The notes under the pieces: generated by a model
Seen by the model: only the letters and a program-made list of their open reading frames with translations
The model's database searches: none
What the model was told of the DNA's origin: nothing
In this document: piece after piece, positions 36,301 to 50,949 of the stretch
How positions within the stretch are numbered: position 1 is the stretch's first letter
How the letters are laid out: each line of letters begins with the position of its first letter
Position numbers and translations under genes: made by a program
Source: Linepithema humile
Taxonomy: Eukaryota > Arthropoda > Insecta > Hymenoptera > Formicidae
Length of the DNA: 64,000 nt
NCBI RefSeq assembly: GCF_040581485.1
Contig: NC_090131.1
Span: forward strand, 18,185,501 to 18,249,500
Reading direction: 5' to 3'

Positions 36301-39300
36301 TTTACACAAATTAAAAAAGAAAACATTAAGTTTTTCATCTTTTTCCGGTTTGCTATCCAGTTTGCGTATTCGAAAGAAACGTGCAAAAACATGTTGTGTG
36401 GAAATTAACAATATAATTCTCTGATTATAAAAATAATCCTTTATCGCGCAGTTTATATACGGCAATATTTAAAAAGTACTTTGAAAATCTGTGTGTCCGT
36501 GTGTATGTAGTTTATTAATTTCAGAGAGCACATAAGTTAATCACTGACTACTTCTTACAAATTTTTACTTAATATATTTATATTTCTCGAAATATTTCAA
36601 AATACAAATAAATATTCTCCGGCAAATATTTAGTAATCACGTCCTGCTTTTTCGATTAAACACGGAACATCTCGGCGGTTAGTAACCAATTATCCAGATT
36701 ACACTGTAGCGAGTCGAGAGTGAAAATCGCGTCGTTTATAGATACGCGAAGATCGAGTTTATATCGACCCTATTCTACCGGGCGATAAATAAGCGCGTAC
36801 AGGTATCGCATGTGCGTACCTATATACACAACACGCGCGAGCGTGCGCGCCGGTGATTATTCTTGCAGCGCTCGTGGTAGCGAATTGTACATAAATATTC
36901 TCATGAGTGCAATAGAATCGACCTCGATCTACGGGAGTACATGCGATCGTACGTGCTGTCGCGTCCAATTGCAGCGGACGTTTAGCGAGTGATGCCAGCG
37001 CGCGACGAAGGGGTTAATTTTAATTTCGACCTATAACAGTTGTGTGCACATCTCTCGTGCTATAAACGAGGTCGCACGGCTTATCGGGTGCAATTTAATC
37101 GCGATGCTTGTACCAGATCTTCCGCTTCTGTATAGATTGATCCATGTGTAATTTTCATTATTTTTTTTATTTTTTTTTTTATGGAATTTCGCTTATATTT
37201 CATAGATACACATTCATATACATATTTATACTATCACGATTAAACGCAAGGATAAGGTTCTATTGTTTATTTGCGCCATTGAACCTTCGCTTACAGACAG
37301 TTCTCCATTTATTGTGTAAAATATCGTTTACACGTCACGTTGCATCGATGCATCGAAAAATCGCTATTTATCCGCAATAAATATTCGCGCAGAATGGGAT
37401 TGAATGTGATGGTACTTGGCGAAGAGAGAAGCAAACAGAAAGAAGAGAAGCATGATCTCTTTTATGACCGCCGATGATTATCGGGATCGCGATTGTCAAC
37501 GACAACGACCGCGATGCAAATCCGCATTGGTCCCACCGCGCACTTACCGGTTCCTACCGGAGTACGAAAAGTATCGGCCAGCAGTGATAAGCGAATTTTA
37601 TTGAGAATAAAACGTCACGACGGTGAACTATAAACTTCCGTTGTCTGTTTCGCGAATAATACCGCCGTAGCGGGCGCGACCGGTACCAATCGATCGTGCA
37701 GCCGCGATATACCTGTGTACCGGCGACCACGCGGGCGTTAAAATTAAATTACGCTCGCTCCAGGACACACAGTCAAGAAGTATGGGCTAGCTTTTTTTTA
37801 ATGGCGCAGAAAATCAATGCTGGGCTTTCTCTTCCCGGTTACGAGTATCGTTCGTGTTCGCTTGGCAATCGATGCAAATCGAATCTCCGTTGGATGTTAT
37901 CGAGCAACATAGTCAGCGATTCTGCATGGTCATTAATTCTTTCGAGGACAGGATTTTTCGGTAGATCTAGATGAAAGCCATTAAGAGAACCAGTGGGAGA
38001 AAAGGGAAAAACATTTTGTGCGAGGATCGCGGAGTCTATCGCGATTCTGACTCTCTCACTCTCTCGGCGAGTTTTTATCTGTTAAGCGAGAAACGTGCAT
38101 TTCCTTTTTTCGCAAATTCTTTCTGATTATAAATAGTGTGAACTATATCGCGAATAGCTAGAGCGAGCGATTCAATGTACTCGAAACAACCGCAAGCGAG
38201 CCGCGGTGCCCTGATTTTTGGGCAGTAAATAGTAAAAATAATTTCGACGCGCGCAATTCATCTCCGGTGGCTAAACGAATACCGATGTCGTGATTCGGCG
38301 AGCCGTGTTTCGCGGGAATTTACGGGCCGGGCATAAAACACTCCTTGTAAACGGGCACGTAATCGCCGCCGCGCGCCGGCCACTGCAATAATTATTACGG
38401 ACGACGACGGGCGCCGTTTTGCGGTAAGCGGGCTTTGCGACTGACATACCCAGTACAACGCCGTATATTCGCGGCTCGCGCAGGGGGGTCGCGCTGCATC
38501 GTAGATCATTATTTAGCATAGCATTCTCGACAGTCACAAGGTGGAAAATGGAGTTGGCGAAATACCGGCTCCGCCGACGCGACGGTTGATTCTGACGGAA
38601 AAGCGCGGCGCGGAAATAACGTCGAGGAAACTCGTAGCTACGTGCCGGCGTCATCGCATGCGGCGCTCGCGATCGTTTCTCTCGGCTTGACCGAGACTGC
38701 TGTCCCGACAAGGATTTATTATCATCGACGCGCGACAACGACATAAAACATGATGAATCGTATTCGCTTCCTCGTCACGTGACGTGACCCCGTGAGACAC
38801 GGCACAACGCTGGTTTCTAATATGTTTTAATTAATCGTCCCTCTATTAATTTATCATTACCCCGCGCCTTGCTTGACTGGCGGGATTTGATGCCCGGCGG
38901 CTTTATTATTTTTGGCAAGGTCGTAGCAGCGGAAGAGGAAGAGCGCTGATAGCCATACTCATATTCAAGACTTTATATGAGAATACGACGGAATTTCCCG
39001 CGCAAACATTTACTTTGGCGCCTAATTACAGAGTTATTTGAAACTGGGGTTATATTAAAACAATGCACACACAGATGAAGACATGATGAGGGGAGATTAT
39101 AGAAACCTAATAGCAGAAATCTCTAGAGTAGATTTATTTATTCAATTTTTCAGTCAGTTTTATAATTTTTTAGATCTAAGAAAAACAAAAACAATGAAAA
39201 AATTTGGATTCTTATGCAGAAGTTAAAGATAATAAAGTAACTTTATAATTGACTAGTGAATTGTGTAAAAGTTTAACAAGTGGGTAGTGAAATCGATTCA

Positions 39301-42300
39301 TACGCTCGTACTCATGACTCACCTGATATGAGTAAGTCCACGATTACGTGTTCGGCTATTGTTTTAGGAAACGATCGCGTGTATCCTGCGCTGTCTTAAA
39401 TATAGCGAAGTAATTGCCGGCGAAATTTATCTATCCGCGCGAGTAAGTCGCAATTAATTTGTTAAATGGAAAGTTGAATAAAATTATTAATCAATTAGCG
39501 GGGAATTAATATCAATTTGCGGCAGAGCGATTCGAATAAACTAAGTCTTTATTGATATGTTCTAGGAAATTATGTTCTCTCGATGAGTTAGGCTTCGCAT
39601 ATTCATTATAATGTAATTAATATAATTATCTCTTATTTATTATAAGTCTAAAATAACAATATACCGTATGACGTATAGATTTTACAACTTTGTAGAATCT
39701 ATTTAATTATGCGCTCTTCTAATGCTTGAAGAAACTCTGCGTTGTGTTGTGTGCTAAGAAGTTTAATCTAAGCTGGCAGCATCATAATCCGACCGATACC
39801 GCGTATCCGCGCTGTGCATTGTCTGGCTGCGATATTATAATAAAAATAATACTACGCGATCGCGACGGATTAAGAAGTGTATTTTACTATGCACGCGCGT
39901 GAACCAAAAGTTATTGTCTGGATTACGCGAGCACAACGGAACCGAACGTATACTCGGATATTAACGTGCGAACAGCATGGACAACCAGCGACGTCCAGCG
40001 TTTATTAATATTTATTCACGTGTCATGCACACAGATCGCCGGGGTCGGTGGCGCACATCGCGCGCGCTCTTATTAAATATTTAATACTTTAATCGCGCGG
40101 CAGCGGCGACGTGGATATAGCTGGGAAAAGGATTTTGCGGGTGCAAACGGTAAAGTGACGCGTGTGTGCGCACGCGTGTGTCTGTATGCGTTGTCGGCGC
40201 TAAGCGGATCGAAATGCTGTGTCGGTGAGAAAAAAAATTTAATCGAACATCCCTGTTGCGCAGCTCCGCTCCGATGACTAATTAATGTGAATTTCAGTCC
40301 CTTCGGTTCATTCGCGGAGCGAACGGTAACGAATTAAAGAGTTTAGTATCGCCGGCGGCCAATAACGCGATATGATTAATTAACTCACGGTGCATGCGCG
40401 CGGATGCGCGTTTTTCAGCATCTTCTTTTGTGTCGCGACGGTGTTACCGGCGCTTTTTCTCCATTAATCCGCCAACGCGGCGCTTTTCACGATCACGCCT
40501 CTAATGCGATTGTGGCGTTAAAAAGTCAGACGCAAATATCCGTCAATCGATGAAATGCGTAAACGTCGCCGACGCCGCGGCGCCTATCTTCGTAAGGGTT
40601 AAACAATAATAGCGCGACGTCGATATATACTCGCAGTTACGGCGAGTAAGATTTATAGCCGCGGATAGAAACTGCCGCACTTACCGAAGGCATTGCTAAA
40701 CGATGATTAATTGGTGAGCGCCGTTCTTTGCATTCATTTTACAAAATGTTGGCGTGAAAGAAAAACAGATAAAGTACCGAACTCCGAGCGAAATTAGATA
40801 TTTTTATTTAAAAAAATAAAGTCTCATTAGCTATCTAGATCTACTCTGAAATTTTTCATCGTCCAGAAACGACATTACGGCCACGTAACTGGATTTTATC
40901 AGCGTTCTGCGAAGTAAATGTAAAAAATGTCGAAGTCGACGATATACGATTACTCAGTTTTGCGGCGCGGCGGCGTCTGGAAATATGAGAGCTCCAGCGT
41001 GCGTAGTAATAATTCATACCCCGTCATTTTTGCTCTTACCGCCTCCTTCTCCTTCTTCTTCTGCGTAATATTACGCTACCGTACGCTGCGCTCGCAGCCA
41101 AGATTTTCTATTCTACGTGTTCATCCATCATCGTCCATGCTACCGGCCTGTCCCGATACGGCCTCCGTTGCGGCTACGACTTAACAGTCATATACCGCCC
41201 GCGATGCTTGAAATAATTTCTCGAATACAATCCTTCCGTTCCAGAAAGCGGTTAAAAGTTATTTAAAAAAGTTCACATATAAAGTCTGACTGATAAAGTC
41301 GGACAACTTAATCTCTTACTTGTGTACGAAATATTTTATTTTTTTTAAGATAAAGATGCAAACTATGTTTTGTTACAAGATTTTTAGTTTTATTTCAAAA
41401 AGGAATAAGTATCTTAGTCTCTAAGATATTCGAAGAAGCTCGTATTCTATGAGTTCTTCTAGTTTTATTTGTTATGTATAATCAGAGTATAAACCTGAAG
41501 CACAAAGGCCTGAATTCTCGAGACAGATGATCGTGCAATTTTATTCTCGAGCGAAGCATTAACGGCTCAAATCGAAACGGATCTGTTTGCAGAATGCGCA
41601 AGCGAATTTCAGTAGTTCGTATTTCCTAGTTTTTTCTTCTTTATTAAGGATAGAATGGGTAATCCGATATAAGATGAGTACAACAGGAAGTAGAAACGGG
41701 TCTTAACAATCTCCGATAGCGCACTTAACTCAGACAAGGTGAAATAATTCGAATTCTTTCGACTCTTGGGAACATTGATATGCATTCCGGCTGTAGTTTT
41801 CTGCCCGTGGTGCGATATTATCAATATAAAAAATTCGAGAATAATAGAATTGTAAATTTTATGCAATTTCCTAAACTAATTATGTAGCTGACATTAATAA
41901 AACACACATATACTAAAACTTTAATGAATATAAAAATATTGATGGAAATATGGACGGATTTGGACGCACAAAATTTACGAAGAGAAAATTAATTTGTCGA
42001 CAATTATTTTTATTCTAATTGAACACAAACATTGATTTTATTTTTGCATAATGTGAATTACATTGATTGACATTTATCAAATAATTGTGCGTGAATATTG
42101 CGTTTAGAAAATGTAGCCTGGAACATACAATCGCCTCTGCAACTCACTCGTTATCCCAGTTTCACGCAGAAGGGTGCATACGAAATTAATTTCTTGCGCG
42201 TATGTACGCCAACCCAGCATCGATCGATGGCCGGGGCCAGGAACAACGGCAAAGTGCGCCGAAACGACTCGTACGCTCTCGATAAATTATGAAGGACTCG

Positions 42301-43510
42301 CCGCGAAATGACACCGAACGATCGTACTCCGCGACTGAAATGGACGGTGGAAATATGACTTCGCTTGTCAGAGGGGATAGTGAGCACATTTTGCGTCAGT
42401 TTAAAGGGCGAGGGGATATTTTAAGTGTCGAAACAACCGATGCGATGGTACTTTGATTGCGCAAACAAATTGACGCAATAATTTGAGCGTTGGAAATTTT
42501 AACGCGATAAAGAGAAGCAAGACAGATATAATCTGATTGCGACCATTTTATTTTTCAATCTCTTTTCTTGATTCTCTTTTAATTCTCTCACAATATAAAA
42601 ATATACAAAAATATATACCATTGTGTGAACTCAGTTTGTTAGAGGATAAATCGCGACAGGCTGATCCGCATTGTTACCGCGTTTCTAAAGCGGAAGGATA
42701 AACGCGAAGGATGAGCGAAAAATTAGTGTCTTGTCCCTGGAGACGTAGAAAAAATTATTATGAATATTTCAATAAATCGCATCTCTCTCCAAGAAGGATT
42801 ACAGCACGATATAACAGTTTTACATCATCCATCGTAGGTTTCTGATGGTGGATCTTAATCCGTGCAGATGGATGGACGCTTGAAATATCACGTTGTAGCA
42901 GCTTGAAATAATTCAGCGAATCAGATTTGACAGGTACGTATTAAATTCTTTAACTCGCTGTTTTTATCCCGTGAATTTGATTGGATCAAAGTTGGCGTGT
43001 GAAAATATCAGGAAACAAATATAAAGAATTGCGATTACTGTTGCATTGTGATTATCCAAAGATATTTTACAGTGTTTTTAAAAAAGATGGGGATATTTAT
43101 TAACAAGATCACGTTCAAAAGTATAATATTGCTGCAACAAACATGAAAAAAAAATTCTACGTCATAAAAATATGTAATTTTTATATAAAAAATGGAATTT
43201 TGCTCGATTTTACCTGTGCGCAAAAAAAGCGTGACCCATAACTCGCACGATTGAATCGACTTTAGTATCTATCGAATAACGATAAAATGTTCTGTTTATT
43301 CTTTTTTTTCACATCAAGATACATTTAATTTTTTCCATGCGTAAAAGGTGGAAAAATATAAGCCAGATTTTGTTCGCGACGCGCGTGAGGGAATTTTTAT
43401 TGCGATTTAACCAACATTGCCAATATTATATACAGTTTCTCGTTGTTTCTTCAATAGCTTAAGTGATATACGCAGAGTGTTCGCAAAGGTTGTGAGGCCA
43501 AATTTATTTA

Positions 43511-43511
<1 letters not shown>
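24306..43511. other. About 19 kb without a supported gene
   Basis: Alternating CpG-rich patches (about 24.6-25.3, 26.6-27.2, 36.7-37.1 and 38.2-38.8 kb) and AT-rich DNA. Long frames at 24494-24937, 26078-26554, 32004-32525 and 38271-38744 show no domain, repeat or splice evidence and usually overlap equally open frames on the other strand. A short TA run lies at about 31146-31163. The stretch could be intron or intergenic. Confidence 0.4.
27313..27433 (+). repeat. Diverged tandem duplication, period about 72 bp
   Basis: 27313-27362 and 27385-27433 share the order ATGAA, ATTAT/ACTAT, GCAAAATTA or ACAAAATTA, then ATTATTAACAAC. The copies are AT-rich and imperfect; two units only. Confidence 0.6.

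Positions 43512-43568
<57 letters not shown>
43512..43568. repeat. (TA)n microsatellite
   Basis: A pure TA tract of 57 bp, directly followed by the MITE candidate at 43578. Confidence 0.97.
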
Positions 43569-43571
<3 letters not shown>

Positions 43572-43577
43572 GGATGT

Positions 43578-43808
43578 TCTAAACCAACTGTATCACCCGT
43601 TAATAGCAGATTTCTGAGACTTCTCATGTAGTAAAAATATAAAAATCAATATACGACATGGCTGAGCGCGTGAATTTTTGATAATCTGATTGGTAAACTT
43701 TAAATACTTCGTATTTAAAAATTACTGTAGCCTCGACGTTTATAAAGATTTTTGTCTCCAAATAAGTTCAGGAATCTGCTATTAACAGATTATATGGTTG
43801 GATTTAGA
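43578..43808. mobile_element. 231-bp MITE candidate with about 42-bp imperfect termini
   Basis: The left end (43578-43618) and the reverse complement of the right end (43768-43808) share TCTAAA, CCAAC and then GTTAATAGCAGATT and CTGA in the same spacing. The middle, about 150 bp, is unpaired and non-coding. No clear target duplication because the left border abuts the TA tract. Confidence 0.65.
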
Positions 43809-46194
43809 TCTGTACTATCTTACAACGTTTTTGTTTGAGTTTTAGAATATAAAAGAATTATGTAACGAATCAACAAATTTGCATAATATCGGAGCAAATT
43901 TTGAATCAATTGACACTTTGTTCGTTTTAAGATATTTAAACACAAAACGTTGCATTCACGGAAACAATTGCATTAAAGTAGAGAGCCGAGCATACTTTAC
44001 TTGAGGTAGCTGAAATTTTGCATTACAGAAGGTTGGCGATGACAGTACTAAATAGTATGAAACAGCGCAAACAGCGGAATACATTTTGTAAGTAGTAGAA
44101 TAATACTACTGTCGACAAGTTGTGAGACTTATTACGCGATGGCGTGCTTATTGTTACAATTCTGAGATAGGAAAATCTGTCAGAATTTCAAACTGTCTCT
44201 TCTGATGCGCTTGGGAGATTTTAATGTAATAACAGGAGAGTCGGAGGAGAAAAGATGAGTGACGTAATTAGAAGAACTTCCAAATTTTGCCAATTTATTG
44301 CGAAATACTTCAAGTAGACTGAAACTTTGCAATAATACTCACTGACATTTTTATTTTTGGTAAAAAGTTCGATGAAAAAAGAGATTATGATAATATCGCT
44401 GGATTTTCTGGCGTTTTTTTCAGTCATAGCAATTTTTGAATCATACAAATCCATCTTTGGGAAAATTATTTCGAGCATTATCCAGTGATTTTCTTTGTCG
44501 CATGGACAAAAACGTGAAATATCTCTCTTGATGTCCGGAGTCGATTTAGGGCACGAGTAATTCTCTTTCTCGACTCACTTTTTTCGCAAGTTTCCTCATT
44601 TGGAACAGTGACGTGCAGGATTGCACGAGTCGTTCGCGCCGGCGGCTACGAGAACGGTCGCAAGTTTCGTTACAGAGGGGTCGGAAGATGGTTTTGGGTT
44701 CGTGCGATCGTGGCTAGGTTTCCAATTTGCGAAATTGCCCGTGAGATCGTGCGTTTATGAGGCGAGATAAACGACCGGCGAGCATCCGATACGTTGGCAC
44801 CGACCGTCCGCGTCCGATGGATCGGATCGGCACCTTTTCCCTTGTCTCATCGCATCTGTAAACCACCTAGTTTCTCGAGGTGGTTGCTTGTCGTAACCGA
44901 GTAGGTGACCAGCATCTGCACAAACGTGTCATATCCAACGCGAACGGCTCTGCTATCGATCTACTCTCAAACGCGCGGCAAACAGAAGTCTTTAGTAACG
45001 TCACGTTTACGTGTTCACGCGCTAATTCTGCGTTTCGTGCAAAAACGTTTGTCGCAATCCGTTAAGATATCGCGCAAATTGCAAGAAATTCAACGTTCCA
45101 CCTTGCGTAAGAAAAAATCTGAATTTTCAAAGCATGTAAATGCACTTGGTTATGAAAAACAAGGAAGGTTATGAAAAACAAGGAGTCGCTAATCCCTTGG
45201 ACAGTCTTTAGAAACATCATATTCATGATAAAAGTTATCGATCGGCTCTCTTGTATGCATAGCGCACCAACGAGCTCGTTTATTACTTCTGCTCTTCGAG
45301 AATATCCAGTTCAGCTTGTGGAATTGTTTAAATCGCGGAATAATATGCGAACAATTAGGAAATAAATTACTTCTCGAGCTAATTGAATACCAATAAATTA
45401 GCGATATCCAAGTATTGAGTGAGATCAGCTCGGATTTCCAATCGAGTCAATCTCGCTGTGAAATAACATTACACAAACGCATCGCGTAGAATAATATCAT
45501 AAAAGCCGTTTGACGGCGTCAACAGCTGCAGACGTAATCGATTTACTGCGTGTGGAAAAAACCGCATGTTTGCTATTGATCAAGCTGAAAATGATACGTT
45601 AACGAGACATTCGTGGAAATCTCGTTGTTTCGTGGAGACGGAGTCATGAAAAATGTACAGAGCATACGAACAGAGACGAAAAGCGTCCGATAAACAATTT
45701 GGCAAATTGGTTCGTGCCGGATTTATCGAACTCGGCGCTGACATTAATAGCGCAGCCAGTTTGTAATTTGGTAATGGAACGACACGTTAACGAGTTTGTG
45801 AGCAGATTTTGAAAACTACCAAGTAGAGTTTCCGTATCGGCTGTAAATGTGAAACCACGAACAAAAGAAGAATACTTTATTCTCACGTGTGTATTTTTAA
45901 TGTCGCGAGTCTGAATAATGCAATGTTAATGTACATTTTAACGTTTTAACGTTGCATGTTCGAATATAAACTTCGCAACTGAGAGCATATTTGTGAAATG
46001 TTGCTCACAGTCCGAATTAGAATACATCTTTTAATTTTTCCATTCTAATTTTATCTTCTCATGTAAATTTCTTTGTTGCGTATCGACAACGACGGTCTCG
46101 ATAAATTAAAAATATTTAATTTGTTTTACGCGCATTTATGCAAAAATTGATCAAACGAGCCTCATAAACATGTGACACCAAGCCCAATTATCAC
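43809..46194. other. No supported gene
   Basis: AT-rich DNA followed by a CpG-rich patch around 44.6-45.1 kb. Overlapping frames at 44880-45174 have no support. Confidence 0.45.
45148..45184 (+). repeat. Tandem duplication, 19-bp period, two units
   Basis: GGTTATGAAAAACAAGGA occurs at 45148 and again at 45167. This recent small duplication is what creates the overlap of two frames there. Confidence 0.85.
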
Positions 46195-46485
46195 TTTTGT
46201 TTAAACATCATCACCTTGCACCTTAAACGTCGTTTTCAGCGGTCTCTGGTACAAAAGTTCTAATTGAGTCTTCCTGAGCTTTCTAACTTCTAGTTTCAAG
46301 TTTTCACCCGTCCCTCGAAGGGATTGGGAATTTGAGGGAGAAAAAACCATGCAGCGAGCGCCGACGGCTCTTTGTTGTCTGCATGTCCAGCCTAGGAGGG
46401 GTGAAACGAATTTGAACCCCGAACTTTCTTGGCTTCCATTAGCCAACCATGCTGGTGCACCCTCGGTCTCGTTTTACGTCTTGCT
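46195..46485 (-). mobile_element. tRNA-derived SINE candidate
   Basis: On the minus strand an A-box-like TGGCTAATGG (46436-46445) is followed after 17 bp by a B-box-like GGTTCAAATTC (46408-46418), the internal RNA polymerase III promoter of tRNA genes. The spacing is too short and the surrounding stems too poor for a working tRNA, and a non-tRNA body of about 200 bp follows, ending near AAGGTGATGATG. This layout is typical of tRNA-derived SINEs. An 81-codon frame (46201-46446) runs through the element and is a by-product. Element ends are approximate and no target duplication was found. Confidence 0.65.
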
Positions 46486-49400
46486 ATACCAAATGACGTA
46501 GCTAGTAGAGAGAGACAAAAACATGTGCATTTAGCATGTGCTTATTGCTCATGCAACATGGACGCTTTGCATCAATATGAATGAGCCGTTAATTACACGA
46601 TGTACTAATTGAATTTTGCATCCTGTTTATATATTTTACATTTTTTATCAGTATTTAAATTTTTATTTTTTCAAGTAGAACGAAAATTGCACTTGCTGTA
46701 AGATGTTGTGGCTATAATTAAAAAGAGATTTGCCGTTAATCCGAAAAAGATTGCGATAAAAAAACAGTTTATTCTCACGTCGAGAAGAGAATTAAGAAAA
46801 TAGCGCTAACTTTTCCTTTATGCGAGTTGCTCCTCACTTGCCGTAATGATAATTGGCCCGCCAATTAAAACTTTTCGCCACGGAGAAATGGTGGATAAGC
46901 TCTGGCATATTTACTTTTAGTTTCTATAAAAATATCCTCAATGACTTATGTATTCTAGCGTTCGCGAGTATTTCGAAGCGAGTAACTTCAATTTGATGCA
47001 AATTATATTATAGTCGTCATATTTACACCTTTATTATAAATGTTTCCTGCATTTTTGCAAGATTAAATTAAATTAAATTTTTTATTAAAATGCTTTGTAT
47101 CTTGAAATTTATTTAGACATTTCCGCATTTTTGTAATATTTTATTAATGAAAAGTAATTTTTGTATTTTTTTTATTCGGTTAATTTTATTTGTGCAATTA
47201 CGTTTCGCAAATATATGTATTAATTGCCAATGTTGCAATCTTTAATCGTTAAATCACATTAATCATATTAAAGTGCTGCTGTTTGATATCAAAAACACAA
47301 TCTTTGATATCTGTGTACATCGATCGTTTGACTTCATCATTCAGAGAGATTAACTCGTGTATAATTTATTTCCTTCAGTGAATACACGGTATGTAAACGT
47401 ATTTTTCCATACCTGACGCCATTTGAAAGCGTACGAATGACCTTTATATGGATTCACACGAACAAACACACTATAAAGCACAAGCATCCATCATTCACGC
47501 TGTGAGTTATAAGAAAGCCTTTTGTACGTACCTGCGAGCCCATTCTCATCATGATCAACGTATCACCCTTCGATCGTCATTAATGTCGGACTTGTCAGGC
47601 ACGTCAAAGTCTTCCTTTCGTCATTCGTCAGCCACTGCGCGCTGCGTTTGGCGAACGTATCTATTTTGCGTCAGAGAGAATTCAACGAAGCGTCTCTTTT
47701 TGACGTGCCGATTTCGTTTCATATTTACGAGCTGTCGATTACGATCGCGATTAAAGAGAGAAATATAACTTTTAGGGTAATAATATTATCGAATTTAACA
47801 TGATGTTGCAGCGACAACTCCAGAAAGAGAGTTCGCAATTTATAAAACACGGATCTCGCGTGAGTATGTTACATTACGTTAATGTACGCATTTCAATGAA
47901 TATAAATATGATAATCGGAAAATTGATTAACATACAAAATGGACATTTCACGAGTATATTTAACTCACATACGCCCTTTGACAGCGATGTTAAGATAAAA
48001 TGTGAAATGCTTTCTGAAAAATGTATCGATTAATTTCCTGGCGAATGGAAATTATTCCGAAAGATGAGACCTTACGGTGTAACCGTAAAACCTTTATGCC
48101 GACATTGCACCGTTGCAGGCTCGTGTGTACGTATAAAAATATTAGAAAAGTTAATATTGAGAAACCGTAAAGTTGAATAATATTAAATGACAGGATCCTA
48201 ATATGCCACCAGCCGGCTTCGTGTAAAAAGCAGAAGTCGTAAACGTGCGAACGAGCAAGATGAACCTTCCCCTAATATGCTTCTGTAAAGTGCGACGAAG
48301 TGTAAAAAATAAGGATCGCCCATAATGACGTGTTATAAAGAACGAATATCGCGAGGTAAACGTTTGCGCGTAAAAGCATTGTTCACGCTAACATTTACAG
48401 CAACTTATCAAAATTATTTTACGCCAGAAACGTAATATTAGCAATCGCATTGGTTTATTAATTTTAACAGCAATACTTGTGTGTGTAGCGGTCATTTAAT
48501 TATTGTTCAAACTTGAAGACGTTTGCTAATATGGGATTATTTATCAATAATGTATCATTAGATGATAACGATAAAGCGCAACTAATTTAGAGACAAAATT
48601 TTTTTGAACTCAATAAAAATTGTAAGGCGATTCTTCTACATATTAGGCAATTTGCGTGAAGTATTCTAATTTAGCTTATCCTTTTAGGTAATACATGTAA
48701 TTAGAACGAAATACCGTTATGGTCGAACTACTTGTGTATTGCGCGAACTTGACTCGGGTGCAACCGCATCTGCGTCGTGAACTAGGCGCCGCTAAAACCC
48801 TACGGCCTCGCAAATTACTAGACGCGCCGTCTCGCAGGAACCCCGGCGGGCTTATTAAATCTAATCAGCCCAATTTTGTACGCGTCTTATCCCCTCGCGA
48901 GAAGTCGTCGGCTCTCGTTTGCCTCTATAATTCCCACCGATCTCTTCTCTGTATTAACGCGTCGTGATTACACTTACGGTGCATTAAAGTCAACTGACAT
49001 GTCGCGAGGAGAACCCTTTGCTTTTCCCTTCGTCCGAGATTTCTTAAAAACGCCACTTAAATTTTCTCTGTTAATTAACAGTGAGGTTAACGAAGATTGA
49101 AGTGCTAAAGAGTGCCTAGAAAGAGTGCCTATATTTCAATTCAAAACTCGACGTACTATTTCTCATCTTTAAGGGTCACTTATTCCTTCAAATGTTAACT
49201 AAAAAATATGATATTAATTATAAACGTGAATTCTTCGACAAATTTATCTGGAATTGTATTTTAACTAAAGTGTGGAAGAGGTTTATCATTGAATGAAATA
49301 CAAGTTACTCTCGAAATTGTTGCGAATTTAGAAAAAACGCGCTTGGTCATTGAACGTGTCAGTCAATGGCAACTGTAACAATTGAATCGCAACGTTCGCA

Positions 49401-50949
49401 ATCGCGGATACAAATCAGAGCATCATGGGCGATTGAAATCCCATGTGTTGCTGTAAAACATTCGTATCCTCCGATAAAAGTCAATGAATGTAACGGTGTT
49501 TCATACGACAGATGAAGCGATCTGGAAGATTTACGGGCATTAAATATCTTGGACCTTCTCGGAACCAGTAGAAAACTTTTGCATTATCTCGCACGGAAAG
49601 TTTTACTCCGCGAGCATAAATTACAATCCATTAAGGATAGCGTGTTGCACAATATCGGTCGCCTTGAACGAAAAAAAAAAAACAACCAAAAAGTGATTTT
49701 GTTGTTCAGAACGTATCCGGATAAAAGGCTCGCCCGATCTCGCTGGCAACAGCCTCGTGAAAGCTTAGATCGATCGTTCGTTGAAGCGAGCACTCATGAG
49801 TCGCGATTTGCATCGAGTCGCGTTGCGCGACCCGCATTATTCCGCCGTATATACGTGTGACATGTTTCATTTACATGATGTGTCACGCCGGCGACACGTC
49901 GGCTGCTGCGGAATTACGCGTACAACTGTGGCGTATCATAAATCTTTTATGACTTCCAAATGCCATTCGCGGAATTCATTACTTGACGTATTCGTATCTA
50001 TTCTCCCTCCCCTTTTATCCTCCCCTTTTATCCTCCCACGCGATTGCATTATTTAAGAAAATGCGTCGCCATCGATTCCTTTGATTGCGTATTATTGATT
50101 TTGTTCGCGCTGTTTTTCAGCGCCGATCAATCAACCTTCCTTTCCCCGGAAACGAGCGGAAACGTAACGAACGGCAAATGAAAACTTCGCATTACCGCGG
50201 TTCAAGTTGCGATATTATTTTCACGATTTATCGGTAAACGTCCGAATCTAATTTGCGGAAATTTAAAACTTCCGGACGTCAGTCGCATGAATTATCGAAC
50301 TTCGCCTCAGCGAGCATCCAATGATTCTTCCTGACGCGTATCCGCGATAGATTCTCCCTGCGTTCCTTCGACGAAGATCTAAATTTCGCCAAAGCAGACA
50401 GTGATTTACATCGGTGGGATCGTTCGAACACATCTCGCAGCGAGCGAAATGGTCGCGCGCGCGCGCATGTCCGCCGAGAACGTATCCGAAATGTAAACGT
50501 TACATAGAGGAAATCTCGCGCCGCCGACTGTATATTATGCAGATACCTGGGCAGGAATTATTGCCTGATACCGTACGGGCAAGACTGGCATGTTGTATAT
50601 TATTCCGTGCGTGGTCTGTTTGATGGTAAATGATGGCTCTGCGAGCTGCCATCGTGCGCTCCTGAGCGTTGCGCGCTGCAGCAGTTCGTGCACGTTGCAT
50701 CAATGCGAGATACGTTGCACCTGATCTAGCAAAATCGCCATCAGCTGAATTCGCGACCATCAGACTTAAATTTCGGAAAAACGAAATTTTTTATTTGAAT
50801 AAACAAAAGACGTGTTACTTTGTTTTAGTTTGCGAAGACTACAATTGTGTCTGACCTCCAAGTCATGTCATGGAATGACATTGGTTGCTCCAATTTTGAA
50901 GTATTAAATTCATCTCGCAAATTGATTCCCGAAGATAAGCTTTTCGCAT
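46486..50949. other. No supported gene
   Basis: Mixed AT-rich and CpG-rich DNA. A 13-bp unit, CCTCCCCTTTTAT, is repeated around 49999-50035. Frames at 47448-47768, 49549-49860 and 50414-50760 have no supporting evidence. Confidence 0.45.

Noticed and set aside
38271..38744. 157-codon Arg/Ser/Ala-rich minus-strand frame
   Set aside because: Typical of GC-rich noncoding DNA and overlapped by another open frame on the same strand.
46408..46445. Functional tRNA gene
   Set aside because: A and B boxes are present but no cloverleaf stems could be formed around them; SINE is the better call.
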